A DNA stretch of 64,000 bases from JAVBLY01 sp031553035. Lineage in GTDB: Bacteria > Bacillota > Clostridia > Peptostreptococcales > Anaerovoracaceae. The stretch is taken from positions 358,225 through 422,224 of the forward strand of contig JAVBLY010000001.1 of assembly GCA_031553035.1 (NCBI GenBank), read 5' to 3'. Numbering within the stretch: position 1 is the first letter of the stretch; every line of letters begins with the position of its first letter. The position numbers and the translations under genes were made by a program. Shown one piece after another: positions 6,669 through 14,685 of the stretch. The notes under the pieces are model-generated. The model was not told where the DNA came from, did no database searches, and saw only the letters and a program-made list of their open reading frames with translations.

Positions 6669-7037
6669 ATGATTCAACAGGAAACGAAATTAAGAGTTGC
6701 CGACAACTCAGGAGCAAAAGAAATCCTTTGTATAAAGGTCCTCGGCGGCACAGGCAGAAAGTATGCAAATATCGGTGATATCATAGTGTGTACTGTCAAA
6801 GAAGCTACCCCCGGCGGCGTTGTCAAAAAAGGTGAAGTCGTAAGAGCGGTAGTCGTTAGATCGAAGACCGGAGCCAGAAGAGCAGACGGAAGTTATGTAA
6901 AATTCGATCAGAACGCAGCAGTTATTTTGAAAGAGGACGGAACTCCCGCAGGAACCCGTATATTCGGACCTGTAGCAAGAGAGCTTAGGGATAAGAAGTT
7001 CATGAAGATAGTGTCTCTGGCACCAGAAGTATTATAG
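6669..7037 (+). CDS. rplN: 50S ribosomal protein L14
   Basis: L14 lies at the subunit interface and binds the silencing factor RsfS in many bacteria. The 122-residue product is full length, with MIQQETKLRVADNSGAKE, KKGEVVRAVVVR, and RIFGPVARELRDKKFMKIVSLAPEVL at the C-terminus. An AAGGAGG site is upstream at 6654-6660, overlapping the rpsQ stop. Confidence 0.98.
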   Translation: MIQQETKLRVADNSGAKEILCIKVLGGTGRKYANIGDIIVCTVKEATPGGVVKKGEVVRAVVVRSKTGARRADGSYVKFDQNAAVILKEDGTPAGTRIFGPVARELRDKKFMKIVSLAPEVL

Positions 7038-7051
7038 AAGGGGGCATTGAC

Positions 7052-7357
7052 ATGAATATCAAAAAAGACGACATGGTGATCGTGATCACCGGAAAAGAAA
7101 AAGGTAAAAAAGGCAAGGTCTTAAAGGCAATGCCGAAAGAAAACAGAGTTATTGTCGAGGGCGTTAACGTTCAGACCAAACACCAAAAGCAGACCAGAAC
7201 AGCAAGATCAGAGATCAAGCATCAGGAAGGTCCCATAAATGTAAGCAACGTAATGTTCTATGAAAATAAGGAAAAGGCTCCTACTAGAATTGGATATAAA
7301 ATCGAAAATGGTAACAAAGTTCGAGTATCCAAGAAGTCGGGCGCAGTTCTTGACTGA
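7052..7357 (+). CDS. rplX: 50S ribosomal protein L24
   Basis: L24 starts large-subunit assembly and carries a KOW domain. The N-terminal IKKDDMVIVITGKEKGKKGK is the KOW motif; the middle holds ENRVIVEGVNVQTKHQK and the end has a short basic RVSKKSG segment. It is 101 residues, normal for Firmicutes. AGAAGGGGGC precedes the ATG. Confidence 0.97.
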   Translation: MNIKKDDMVIVITGKEKGKKGKVLKAMPKENRVIVEGVNVQTKHQKQTRTARSEIKHQEGPINVSNVMFYENKEKAPTRIGYKIENGNKVRVSKKSGAVLD

Positions 7358-7374
7358 GAGAGGAGGAGACTTAA

Positions 7375-7917
7375 TTGAAAGCCAGATTAAAAGAAACGTA
7401 TAAAAACGAAGTTTTCAAGGCCTTGGAGGAAAAATTCAAGTATAGCAATGTGATGCAGATCCCCAAGCTTGAAAAAATTACAATCAACATCGGATTAGGC
7501 GATGCCAAAGACAACGCCAAGATGATGGAAACAGCAGTAGAAGAGCTTGGACTGATCGCAGGTCAGAGACCTGTCGTTACAAAAGCCAAGAAATCAATAG
7601 CCAACTTTAAAGTACGAGAAGGCAATGCTGTAGGAACAAAGGTTACTCTGAGAGGCGAAAATATGTACATTTTCGCAGATAAGTTCTTTAACATCGTTCT
7701 CCCCAGAGTAAGAGACTTTAAGGGAGTTTCAAAGAACTCCTTCGATGGAAGAGGAAATTATTCACTGGGTCTCAAGGAACAGTCGATTTTCCCCGAGATC
7801 GTTTACGACAAGGTCGATAAAGTTAAAGGTATGAATATAATTTTTACAACGACGGCTGGAACAGACGAAGAGGCGATGGAACTACTTTCACTTCTCGGCA
7901 TGCCGTTTGAGAAATAG
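7375..7917 (+). CDS. rplE: 50S ribosomal protein L5
   Basis: L5 binds 5S rRNA in the central protuberance and contacts P-site tRNA. The 180-residue product matches the family: RLKETYKNEVFKALEEKFKY, ITINIGLGDAKDN, GQRPVVTKAKKSIANFK and a C-terminal TTAGTDEEAMELLSLLGMPF. The start is a TTG at 7375, 9 bases after GAGGAGGAG (7358-7368 region); no better ATG is present in frame nearby. This is the second TTG start in the operon. Confidence 0.96.
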   Translation: MKARLKETYKNEVFKALEEKFKYSNVMQIPKLEKITINIGLGDAKDNAKMMETAVEELGLIAGQRPVVTKAKKSIANFKVREGNAVGTKVTLRGENMYIFADKFFNIVLPRVRDFKGVSKNSFDGRGNYSLGLKEQSIFPEIVYDKVDKVKGMNIIFTTTAGTDEEAMELLSLLGMPFEK

Positions 7918-7926
7918 GAGGGAAAC

Positions 7927-8112
7927 ATGGCTAAAACATCTCTCAAGGTTAAACAGCAGAGAAAACCGAAGTATTCCACACGTGCATACACGAGATGCAG
8001 GATATGCGGACGGCCTCATTCCGTTCTCAAGAAGTACGGAATATGCAGAATCTGTTTCAGAGAGCTTGCTTACAAAGGTGAAATACCCGGCGTGAAAAAG
8101 GCAAGCTGGTAA
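7927..8112 (+). CDS. rpsZ: 30S ribosomal protein S14, zinc-binding type Z
   Basis: S14 completes the small-subunit head. This is the short, zinc-ribbon form: 61 residues with CRICGRPH and CRICFRELA, giving two C-x2-C pairs that hold Zn. The zinc-free long paralogue (RpsN) was not seen in this window. GGAGGGAAAC precedes the ATG, 9 bases after the rplE stop. Confidence 0.97.
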   Translation: MAKTSLKVKQQRKPKYSTRAYTRCRICGRPHSVLKKYGICRICFRELAYKGEIPGVKKASW

Positions 8113-8142
8113 ACGTGCAAAGCACTAAAGGAGGTTAAGCGA

Positions 8143-8544
8143 ATGACAATGACAGATCCGATTGCGGATATGCTCACCAGAATAAGAAATGCAAATACGG
8201 CGGGACACGATACTGTCGATATCCCTGCATCAAAGGTGAAAAAATCTATCGCTGAAATTTTAGAAAGCGAAGGATATATTGAAGGGTTCGATTCCATCGA
8301 AGATACCAAACAGGGTATGATCACAATAAAGATGAAATACGGTGCTGATAAAAAGGAAAAGGTCATAAGCGGCCTTAAAAAGATCAGCAAACCCGGTTTA
8401 AAAGTTTATGCTAAATCAGATGATGTACCGAGAGTCTTAGGTGGACTTGGTATCGCTATCATCTCCACTTCAAATGGGGTAATAAGTGATAAAGATGCCA
8501 GAAAACTGGGAGTCGGCGGCGAAGTCATCTGCTATGTCTGGTAG
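8143..8544 (+). CDS. rpsH: 30S ribosomal protein S8
   Basis: S8 binds the central domain of 16S rRNA and, in E. coli, represses the spc operon. The 133-residue product shows the standard TDPIADMLTRIRNAN start and the C-terminal SNGVISDKDARKLGVGGEVICYVW. The ATG at 8143 is supported by AAGGAGG (8129-8135); a second ATG six bases later could also serve and would remove only two residues. Confidence 0.97.
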   Translation: MTMTDPIADMLTRIRNANTAGHDTVDIPASKVKKSIAEILESEGYIEGFDSIEDTKQGMITIKMKYGADKKEKVISGLKKISKPGLKVYAKSDDVPRVLGGLGIAIISTSNGVISDKDARKLGVGGEVICYVW

Positions 8545-8555
8545 GAGGAAAGAAT

Positions 8556-9104
8556 ATGTCAAGAATAGGTAAAATGCCTGTAACTGTTCCTTCCGGCGTA
8601 GAAGTGAAGGTCGACGAGAAGAACGTCGTCTCAGTCAAAGGACCGAAAGGACAGCTCGAAGAAAGAATAAGTCCCAAAATAAAAGTTGAAATAAAGGATG
8701 GCATAGTCACTGTGTCAAGACCTGATGACAGTAAAGCTAACCGTTCCATCCACGGACTTTCAAGAACTCTGATCTACAATATGGTTGTAGGAGTAACCGA
8801 TGGTTATGAGAAGAAACTTGAGATCAACGGTGTTGGATACAAAGCTGATAAGCAGGGCAAAAAACTTGTTCTCAGCCTGGGATATTCACATCCTGTTGAG
8901 CTTATGGACCCTGAAGGTATAACAACCGAGGCTCCATCTGCAACAGAGATCATCGTAAAAGGAATAAATAAAGCTGAAGTAGGTAACTATGCAGCTATCA
9001 TAAGAGGCTGGAGACCACCTGAACCGTATAAAGGCAAAGGCATCAAGTATGCCAGCGAATATATACGTCGTAAGGAAGGTAAAGCCGGAGTTAAGGCTGA
9101 ATAA
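8556..9104 (+). CDS. rplF: 50S ribosomal protein L6
   Basis: L6 sits near the GTPase-factor binding region. The 182-residue product has the two related L6 domains, with MSRIGKMPVTVPSGVEV at the start and the second-domain signature GINKAEVGNYAAIIRGWRPP followed by EPYKGKGIKY. A TAGGAGG site (8543-8549) overlaps the rpsH stop. Confidence 0.98.
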   Translation: MSRIGKMPVTVPSGVEVKVDEKNVVSVKGPKGQLEERISPKIKVEIKDGIVTVSRPDDSKANRSIHGLSRTLIYNMVVGVTDGYEKKLEINGVGYKADKQGKKLVLSLGYSHPVELMDPEGITTEAPSATEIIVKGINKAEVGNYAAIIRGWRPPEPYKGKGIKYASEYIRRKEGKAGVKAE

Positions 9105-9120
9105 GGAAGGAGTGAGATAA

Positions 9121-9486
9121 ATGGCAAGAGCAAGCAGAAATGACAGAAGAAAGCAAAGACACCAGAGAGTAAGAAAGAATTTATACGGCACTCCTGAGAA
9201 ACCCAGAATGTGCATTTACAGAAGTAATGCAAATATTTCCGTTCAGGTCATTGACGATGTAACAGGCAATACACTTGTAGCGGCGTCTTCACTTGACAAG
9301 GAAGTAAAAGAAAAAGCTTCCTATGGCGGAAACAAAGAGGCAGCCAAAATGGTCGGCGCAGTAATAGCCAAGAGGGCCATTGACAAGGGAATACAGACCG
9401 TCGCATTTGACAGAGGCGGCTTTCTGTATCACGGTAGAGTTAAAGAACTGGCTGACGGAGCACGTGAAGCCGGACTGAAATTTTAG
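9121..9486 (+). CDS. rplR: 50S ribosomal protein L18
   Basis: L18 binds 5S rRNA with L5. The 121-residue product has the basic N-terminus RKQRHQRVRKNLYGTPEKPR, the central RSNANISVQVIDD and the C-terminal VAFDRGGFLYHGRVKELADG. AAGGAGTGAGATAA precedes the ATG. Confidence 0.97.
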   Translation: MARASRNDRRKQRHQRVRKNLYGTPEKPRMCIYRSNANISVQVIDDVTGNTLVAASSLDKEVKEKASYGGNKEAAKMVGAVIAKRAIDKGIQTVAFDRGGFLYHGRVKELADGAREAGLKF

Positions 9487-9495
9487 GAGACAGAT

Positions 9496-10005
9496 ATGCG
9501 AGAGAAGAATAATACAAATTCGACCACGCCTGAACTTCAGGAATCCATCGTCAGCATCAGACGTGTTGCCAAGACTGTAAAGGGCGGACGTAATATGAGA
9601 TTTTCCGTAACCGTAGTTGTCGGTAACGGAGAAGGTCGTGTTGGTGTCGGTCTTGGTAAGGCAAGAGAAATTCCTGAAGCCGTAAGAAAGGCTATCGAAG
9701 ATGCAAAGAAAGAAATGATAACCGTTCCCATGGTAGGAACCACAATACCCCACAGAATCAATGGTATATTCGGAGCCGGCAGAGTAGTACTCATGCCTGC
9801 CGAAGAAGGTACCGGAGTTATCGCAGGAAGTTCAGTCAGAACAGTTCTGGAGCTTGCAGGAGTAAAGGATATCAGAGCCAAGTCTATCGGTTCAAACAAC
9901 GCCGGAAACATGGCTTATGCTACCATAGAGGGTCTAAGAAGTCTCAAGACTGTAGAAGAAGTAAGCAGGCTGAGAGGCAAGACCAAAGAGGAAATCTTAG
10001 GATAG
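9496..10005 (+). CDS. rpsE: 30S ribosomal protein S5
   Basis: S5 works with S4 and S12 in decoding accuracy. The 169-residue product has the double-stranded-RNA-binding-like domain (SIRRVAKTVKGGRNMRFSV), the glycine-rich GNGEGRVGVGLGKA loop and the C-terminal NNAGNMAYATIEGL. TAGGAGA (9484-9490) overlaps the end of rplR and supports the ATG. Confidence 0.97.
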   Translation: MREKNNTNSTTPELQESIVSIRRVAKTVKGGRNMRFSVTVVVGNGEGRVGVGLGKAREIPEAVRKAIEDAKKEMITVPMVGTTIPHRINGIFGAGRVVLMPAEEGTGVIAGSSVRTVLELAGVKDIRAKSIGSNNAGNMAYATIEGLRSLKTVEEVSRLRGKTKEEILG

Positions 10006-10018
10006 GAGGAACGGCAAA

Positions 10019-10207
10019 ATGGCTAAAGACAAAATGATCAAAATAACACTGACAAAAAGTACCATTGGCGCTCTTCCCGCTCACAGAAAAGTGGTAAAAG
10101 CGTTAGGACTAAAAAAGATGCATCAGTCAGTTGAACTGGTAGATACACCGGCAACAAGAGGTGCAGTTAAGAAGGTTGAACATCTTCTCACGATGGAGGA
10201 GGTATAG
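10019..10207 (+). CDS. rpmD: 50S ribosomal protein L30
   Basis: L30 is a small alpha/beta protein on the large subunit. The 62-residue product has the normal layout, KITLTKSTIGALPAHRKVVK followed by ALGLKKMHQSVELVDTPATR and a short C-terminus. GGAGGAACGGC precedes the ATG. The rplO ribosome site GAGGAGG lies in its last codons. Confidence 0.96.
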   Translation: MAKDKMIKITLTKSTIGALPAHRKVVKALGLKKMHQSVELVDTPATRGAVKKVEHLLTMEEV

Positions 10208-10208
10208 A

Positions 10209-10649
10209 ATGAAACTACACGAATTAAAAGCAGCTCCGGGAAGCACCAAAGCCCCAAAACGTAAGGGCAGAGGTACTGCAACCGGACAAGGTAAAACTGC
10301 GGGCCGTGGTGAGAACGGACAGAATTCAAGAAGCGGCGGCGGAGTAAGACTGGGATTCGAAGGCGGACAGATGCCGCTTTACAGAAGAATCCCAAAGAGA
10401 GGATTCACAAACATCTGGCGTACAGATTATGCTACGGTAAATGTGGATGATCTCAACAGGTTTGACGAAGGAGCAGAAATAACACGGGATGCTCTGATCG
10501 AAAAGAAACTTATCAGAAGAAATTCCGGTCTTGTTAAAATTCTTGGAGACGGAAAACTTGATAAAAAAGTAACTGTCAAGGCTAACAAGTTCAGTAAATC
10601 TGCAAAGGAAAAAATCGAAGCTGCCGGTGGCAAAGTAGAGGAGATCTAG
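10209..10649 (+). CDS. rplO: 50S ribosomal protein L15
   Basis: L15 is a late-assembly large-subunit protein. The ATG at 10209 follows GAGGAGGTATAGA directly and gives MKLHELKAAPGSTKAPKRKG, the expected L15 start, and a 146-residue product. The glycine/arginine-rich GTATGQGKTAGRGENGQNSR region and GGQMPLYRRIPKRGFTN are conserved. The frame is open further upstream but that part is the rpmD region. Its stop is one base before secY. Confidence 0.96.
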   Translation: MKLHELKAAPGSTKAPKRKGRGTATGQGKTAGRGENGQNSRSGGGVRLGFEGGQMPLYRRIPKRGFTNIWRTDYATVNVDDLNRFDEGAEITRDALIEKKLIRRNSGLVKILGDGKLDKKVTVKANKFSKSAKEKIEAAGGKVEEI

Positions 10650-10650
10650 T

Positions 10651-11928
10651 ATGGATATGCTAAGAACACTTGGGCAGGCGTGGAAAGTTCCGGACATGCG
10701 GAAAAAAATGATCTTCACGCTGCTGATGCTGGTAGTATTCAGGTTAGGTGCCAACATCCCTGTTCCCGGAATGAACAGAGAAATGCTTGCAAAAGCATTT
10801 GGTGAAGGGGCTGGATTGTTTGAAATGTTCAACATGTTTTCAGGCGGGGCATTTCAGCAGTTTACTATATTTGCACTGAGCATCACTCCATATATTACGG
10901 CATCGATCATATTCAACCTGCTGACCATATCCATCCCAAGCCTTGAGGCTTTATCAAAAGAGGGAACGGAAGGGAAGAAAAAGATTGCACAGTATACAAG
11001 ATACCTTACAGTTGTACTGGCATTACTTCAGGCAGTAGGATTGACCGTTGGACTCTTCAGACAAGCACTCATAAGCACCGATATATTCTCCATTATCGTC
11101 ATAGTATTGACCTTGACGGCAGGAACAGCGTTCCTTATGTGGCTGGGCGAACAGATCAACGAATACGGTATAGGAAACGGAATCTCACTTATAATTTTTA
11201 CCGGAATTTTATCAGCAGCGCCCACAGCGATCAGCAATGCATGGCTGGCTTACAGATCAGGCGAAGTTGGACTTCTGGCTTTGATATTGTTCTGCGTATT
11301 TGCATTAGTAGTTGTACTGGGAGTTATCGAGGTCCAGCAGGGGCAGAGAAGGATCCCTGTCCAGTATGCAAAGAGAGTCGTTGGAAGAAAAATGTACGGC
11401 GGACAGAACACCCATATACCCATAAAGGTGAACCAGGCTGGTGTTATCCCTGTAATCTTCTCAATGGCACTGTTACAGTTTCCATTGACCATTGCCATGT
11501 TCATGCCGGATTCAGGCTTCACCCAGTTTGTTGAGAAGTTTTTATCACCTCAGGGGCAGCCCGGTGTGTGGATATACGCAACATTGAACATTGTACTTAT
11601 AATGTTCTTTACCTACTTCTATACGGCTGTAACATTCAATCCTGTGGAAGTAGCAGAAAACATGAGAGCAAACGGCGGATTCGTTCCGGGAATAAGACCC
11701 GGCAGAACGACCGTAGAGTATCTCAACAGAGTAATGATGAGGGTAACATTTGTAGGAGCGGTATTCCTTGCGCTTATTGCAACGATGCCTACATTGCTCA
11801 CACAGTTCACGGCATTGCAGATAGGATTCGGCGGTACATCGCTTCTCATTGTGGTCGGTGTTGCCCTGGATACTATGAAGCAAATTGAATCTCAAATGGT
11901 TATGAGAAATTACAAAGGATTCCTCTAA
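10651..11928 (+). CDS. secY: Protein translocase subunit SecY
   Basis: SecY forms the protein-conducting channel in the plasma membrane, used by SecA and by SRP-targeted ribosomes. The 425-residue product has ten predicted hydrophobic helices, the first after RKKMIFTLLMLVVFRLGA, the plug region around FNMFSGGAFQQFTIFALSI, and the conserved cytoplasmic loops VQQGQRRIPVQYAKR and GFVPGIRPGRTTVEYL. Its position after rplO is standard. The start is ATG with GAGGAGATCTAGT partly inside rplO, so coupling is likely. Confidence 0.98.
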   Translation: MDMLRTLGQAWKVPDMRKKMIFTLLMLVVFRLGANIPVPGMNREMLAKAFGEGAGLFEMFNMFSGGAFQQFTIFALSITPYITASIIFNLLTISIPSLEALSKEGTEGKKKIAQYTRYLTVVLALLQAVGLTVGLFRQALISTDIFSIIVIVLTLTAGTAFLMWLGEQINEYGIGNGISLIIFTGILSAAPTAISNAWLAYRSGEVGLLALILFCVFALVVVLGVIEVQQGQRRIPVQYAKRVVGRKMYGGQNTHIPIKVNQAGVIPVIFSMALLQFPLTIAMFMPDSGFTQFVEKFLSPQGQPGVWIYATLNIVLIMFFTYFYTAVTFNPVEVAENMRANGGFVPGIRPGRTTVEYLNRVMMRVTFVGAVFLALIATMPTLLTQFTALQIGFGGTSLLIVVGVALDTMKQIESQMVMRNYKGFL

Positions 11929-11930
11929 AA

Positions 11931-12578
11931 ATGACTAGACTGATATTATTAGGACCTCCTGGATCCGGCAAAGGGACCATGGCGGAAAGAATAAAGACAA
12001 AGTATGATATACCTGCCATCTCTACTGGAGATATATTTCGTGAAAATATTGCAAACGGGACCGCTCTTGGCAAAAAAGCAAAAAGCTATATGGATGCCGG
12101 TGAACTTGTTCCCGACCAGTTGGTGGTCGACCTGATCGGAGACAGATTAAGCAAAGACGACTGCAAAAAAGGATTCCTTCTTGACGGATTCCCCAGAACG
12201 GAAGTGCAGGCTGAAGCCTTGGATGAAATAATAAAAAAGCAGGGAGCTGCATTGGACAAGGTAATATACATGTCGGTTCCCGAAGATATTCTCATAAAGA
12301 GGATTGCCGGAAGAAGGATATGTAAAGTTTGCGGTCAGGTCCACAATGTGAACCAGTTCAATGAGGGCGAGGTCATGAAGTGTCTCAAGTGCGGCGGAGA
12401 ACTTTATCAGAGAAGTGATGACAAAGTTGAAACTGCGCATAACAGAATTGCTGTTTATGAGGAGCAGACAAAGCCACTTGTAAGTTTCTACAGCGACAGA
12501 GGTCAGTTAGTAAAGATCGAGGGAGCTGGCGGAGCGGATGCATCCTTTAGGGAGATCGTAAAAGTATTAGGTGAATAA
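11931..12578 (+). CDS. adk: Adenylate kinase, zinc-lid form
   Basis: The enzyme interconverts ATP + AMP and 2 ADP. The 215-residue product has the P-loop GPPGSGKGTMAERI, the AMP-binding STGDIFREN and LDGFPRT motifs, and a long LID (from about residue 126). The LID contains ICKVCGQVH and CLKCGGELY, four cysteines in two C-x2-C pairs, which in Gram-positive Adk bind a structural zinc. It starts two bases after secY and ends directly against map. Confidence 0.98.
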   Translation: MTRLILLGPPGSGKGTMAERIKTKYDIPAISTGDIFRENIANGTALGKKAKSYMDAGELVPDQLVVDLIGDRLSKDDCKKGFLLDGFPRTEVQAEALDEIIKKQGAALDKVIYMSVPEDILIKRIAGRRICKVCGQVHNVNQFNEGEVMKCLKCGGELYQRSDDKVETAHNRIAVYEEQTKPLVSFYSDRGQLVKIEGAGGADASFREIVKVLGE

Positions 12579-13352
12579 ATGATAATACTCAAATCGGCTG
12601 ACGAAATAAGATCCATGAAAACAGCAGCCGGTGTCACGGCTAAGATACTATATGATCTTTACGACATTGTGAAACCGGGCATATCCACAAAAGATATAGA
12701 TGATTTTGTGGAAAAGAGGATCGTTTCTCAAAACATGGCCCCCAGCTTCAAAGGCTATAACGGATTTCCTGCCAGTGCATGTGTTTCCATAAATGAGGAA
12801 ATCGTCCACGGCATACCAAGGAAAGACCGCATCCTTATGGAAGGTGACATAGTCAGCATAGATATCGGCTCCACTTATGAAGGATTTGTCAGCGATGCCG
12901 CAAGAACTTATCCTGTCGGAGATGTCAGTGCTGAAGCGGCTCATATCATAAAAACATGCAGGGAAAGCTTCTTTGAGGGAGTGAAATACTGCAAAGAAGA
13001 ATATAAACTTTCTGATATAAGCAATGCTATACAGCAGAAGGCTGAAGCCGAAGGATTCGGTGTGGTAAGAGATTTGGTCGGACACGGCGTTGGGAAAGAT
13101 ATGCACGAAGATCCGCAGATCCCCAACTACGGCGAATCAGGCAAGGGGCCAAAACTGATGGCGGGAATGACGTTGGCAATAGAGCCTATGATAAATGCCG
13201 GCACATATGAGGTTGATTATATGGACGATCACTGGACAATAATCTCCGCAGACAAAAGCTTGTCAGCTCACTATGAGAATACTGTGGTAATAACAGAAGG
13301 CGAACCAGAAATCATTACTTTATTAGAAGAGGAGTTAAAATTTTATGGCTAA
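12579..13352 (+). CDS. map: Methionine aminopeptidase type I
   Basis: The enzyme removes the N-terminal methionine from new proteins using two metal ions. The 257-residue product is a pita-bread fold enzyme with the ligands in their usual motifs: GHGVGKDMHEDPQIPNYG, the IDIGSTYEGFVSDAARTY segment with two Asp, LAIEPMI and HYENTVVIT. It follows adk without a gap and overlaps infA by eight bases. Many clostridia have a small KOW (L14e-like) gene between map and infA; none is present here. Confidence 0.97.
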   Translation: MIILKSADEIRSMKTAAGVTAKILYDLYDIVKPGISTKDIDDFVEKRIVSQNMAPSFKGYNGFPASACVSINEEIVHGIPRKDRILMEGDIVSIDIGSTYEGFVSDAARTYPVGDVSAEAAHIIKTCRESFFEGVKYCKEEYKLSDISNAIQQKAEAEGFGVVRDLVGHGVGKDMHEDPQIPNYGESGKGPKLMAGMTLAIEPMINAGTYEVDYMDDHWTIISADKSLSAHYENTVVITEGEPEIITLLEEELKFYG

Positions 13353-13563
13353 AAAAGACGTCATAGAAGTATTCGGAAAGGTTCTTGAAGCACAGCCCAA
13401 TGCAATGTTTATCGTTGAGCTGGAAAACGGACATAAGGTGCTTGCTCATATTTCCGGGAAGATCAGGATGAATTTTATCAGGATACTGCCGGGAGACAGG
13501 GTTAAGGTTGAGTTATCACCATATGACTTGGAGCGCGGAAGGATAACCTGGCGAGACAAGTAA
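13345..13563 (+). CDS. infA: Translation initiation factor IF-1
   Basis: IF-1 blocks the A site during initiation. The 72-residue OB-fold product has the family motifs IEVFGKVLEAQPNAMFIVEL, HISGKIRMNFIRILPGDRV and the end YDLERGRITWR. The start overlaps the map stop by eight bases with AGAGGAG inside map, so translation is likely coupled. Confidence 0.97.
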   Translation: MAKKDVIEVFGKVLEAQPNAMFIVELENGHKVLAHISGKIRMNFIRILPGDRVKVELSPYDLERGRITWRDK

Positions 13564-13642
13564 TTGCTAATAATGAAACTTTATGATAAAATTATTATTT
13601 GCGGCTAGCAAAAGTCGTGATAATTGATAAAGGAGAGTACAA

Positions 13643-13756
13643 ATGAAAGTAAGATCATCAGTAAAACCAATGTGCGAAAAATGCAAGGTTATCAAGAGAA
13701 AAGGCAAAGTCATGGTAATTTGCGAGAATCCCAAGCACAAACAGAGACAGGGATAA
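13643..13756 (+). CDS. rpmJ: 50S ribosomal protein L36, zinc form
   Basis: This 37-codon gene encodes L36, the smallest large-subunit protein. The sequence begins MKVRSSVKPMCEKCKVIKRK and ends CENPKHKQRQG, with the C-x2-C-x12-C-x4-H zinc ribbon. AAAGGAG (13629-13635) precedes the ATG. It is set off by 79 bases from infA and 128 bases from rpsM, both longer than normal operon spacers. Confidence 0.96.
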   Translation: MKVRSSVKPMCEKCKVIKRKGKVMVICENPKHKQRQG

Positions 13757-13884
13757 ATTAATTAGATAGATTAGTTACTTATGCGGGTGCGGCTGTGTTT
13801 TATTGTCGTGAGATAAGAAAACTACCCGGAAAGAACTTTCTTATATAGAATTAACAGTAAGTTTTTAATAGGAGGATTTATAAT
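13757..13884 (+). promoter_or_regulatory. Leader before rpsM, candidate alpha-operon regulatory RNA
   Basis: The 128-base spacer precedes rpsM-rpsK-rpsD-rpoA-rplQ. CGGGT (13784-13788) plus GTTTT (13797-13801) can pair with AAAAC (13818-13822) and ACCCG (13824-13828), forming an interrupted stem; a short GAAAG/CTTTC hairpin follows. AGGAGG (13871-13876) before the rpsM ATG is outside the stem. S4 is known to repress alpha operons by binding near rpsM in E. coli and related leaders occur in Firmicutes; whether this is that element is inference. No good promoter was identified in it. Confidence 0.35.
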
Positions 13885-14262
13885 ATGGCTAGAATAGCCG
13901 GTGTAGATTTACCACGTGAAAAAAGAGTTGAGGTGGGACTTACCTATATTTTTGGTATCGGTAGATCCACTGCTCAGGCGATCCTCAAAAAGGCCAATGT
14001 CAACCCTGATACCAGGGTGAAAGACCTTTCTGAAGAAGAAGCAGGAGCAATCAGAAAAATAATAGATTCCGACTACAACGTAGAAGGTGACCTGAGAAGA
14101 GACGTGAGCCTCAACATAAAGAGGCTGATGGAGATCGGTTGCTACAGAGGAATCAGACATAGAAGAGGACTGCCGGTAAGAGGACAGAAGACAAAGACCA
14201 ATGCAAGAACAAGAAAAGGTCCTAAGAAAACCGTAGGCAGAGCAAAGAAGAAGGAAGTATAG
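13885..14262 (+). CDS. rpsM: 30S ribosomal protein S13
   Basis: S13 is in the small-subunit head and contacts P-site tRNA and the L5 bridge. The 125-residue product has the S13 pattern ARIAGVDLPREKRVEVGLTY, the GIGRSTAQAIL helix-two-turn-helix and the basic end GIRHRRGLPVRGQKTKTNAR. AGGAGG precedes the ATG by 8 bases. Confidence 0.98.
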   Translation: MARIAGVDLPREKRVEVGLTYIFGIGRSTAQAILKKANVNPDTRVKDLSEEEAGAIRKIIDSDYNVEGDLRRDVSLNIKRLMEIGCYRGIRHRRGLPVRGQKTKTNARTRKGPKKTVGRAKKKEV

Positions 14263-14271
14263 GAGGAAAGA

Positions 14272-14667
14272 ATGGCAGCAGCTAAAAAAACCGTTCGTAA
14301 AAAAAGAAAAGAACGTAAAAATGTTGAAAAAGGCCAGGCTCACATCCAGTCAACCTTTAACAATACTCTTGTAACCTTATCCGATATGCAGGGAAATGCT
14401 CTTTCATGGTCAAGTTGCGGTGCGTTAGGATTCAGAGGTTCAAGAAAGTCCACCCCGTTTGCAGCTCAGATGGCAGCTGAAGAGGCGGCTAAGGCAGCAA
14501 TGGAACACGGACTCAAAACAGTAGAAGTTTATGTTAAAGGACCAGGTTCCGGCAGAGAAGCCGCAATCAGGGCTCTTCAGACAGCAGGTCTCGAGATTAC
14601 TATGATCAAGGATATTACTCCCATCCCGCATAACGGATGCAGACCGCCTAAAAGAAGAAGAGTGTAA
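14272..14667 (+). CDS. rpsK: 30S ribosomal protein S11
   Basis: S11 lines the mRNA exit region of the platform. The 131-residue product shows GQAHIQSTFNNTLVTLSDMQ, SCGALGFRGSRKSTPFAAQ, KGPGSGREAAIRAL and the C-terminal DITPIPHNGCRPPKRRRV. Its start follows a GGAGGAAAGA site directly after rpsM. Confidence 0.98.
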   Translation: MAAAKKTVRKKRKERKNVEKGQAHIQSTFNNTLVTLSDMQGNALSWSSCGALGFRGSRKSTPFAAQMAAEEAAKAAMEHGLKTVEVYVKGPGSGREAAIRALQTAGLEITMIKDITPIPHNGCRPPKRRRV

Positions 14668-14685
14668 CGGAAGGAGGACTAGCTA

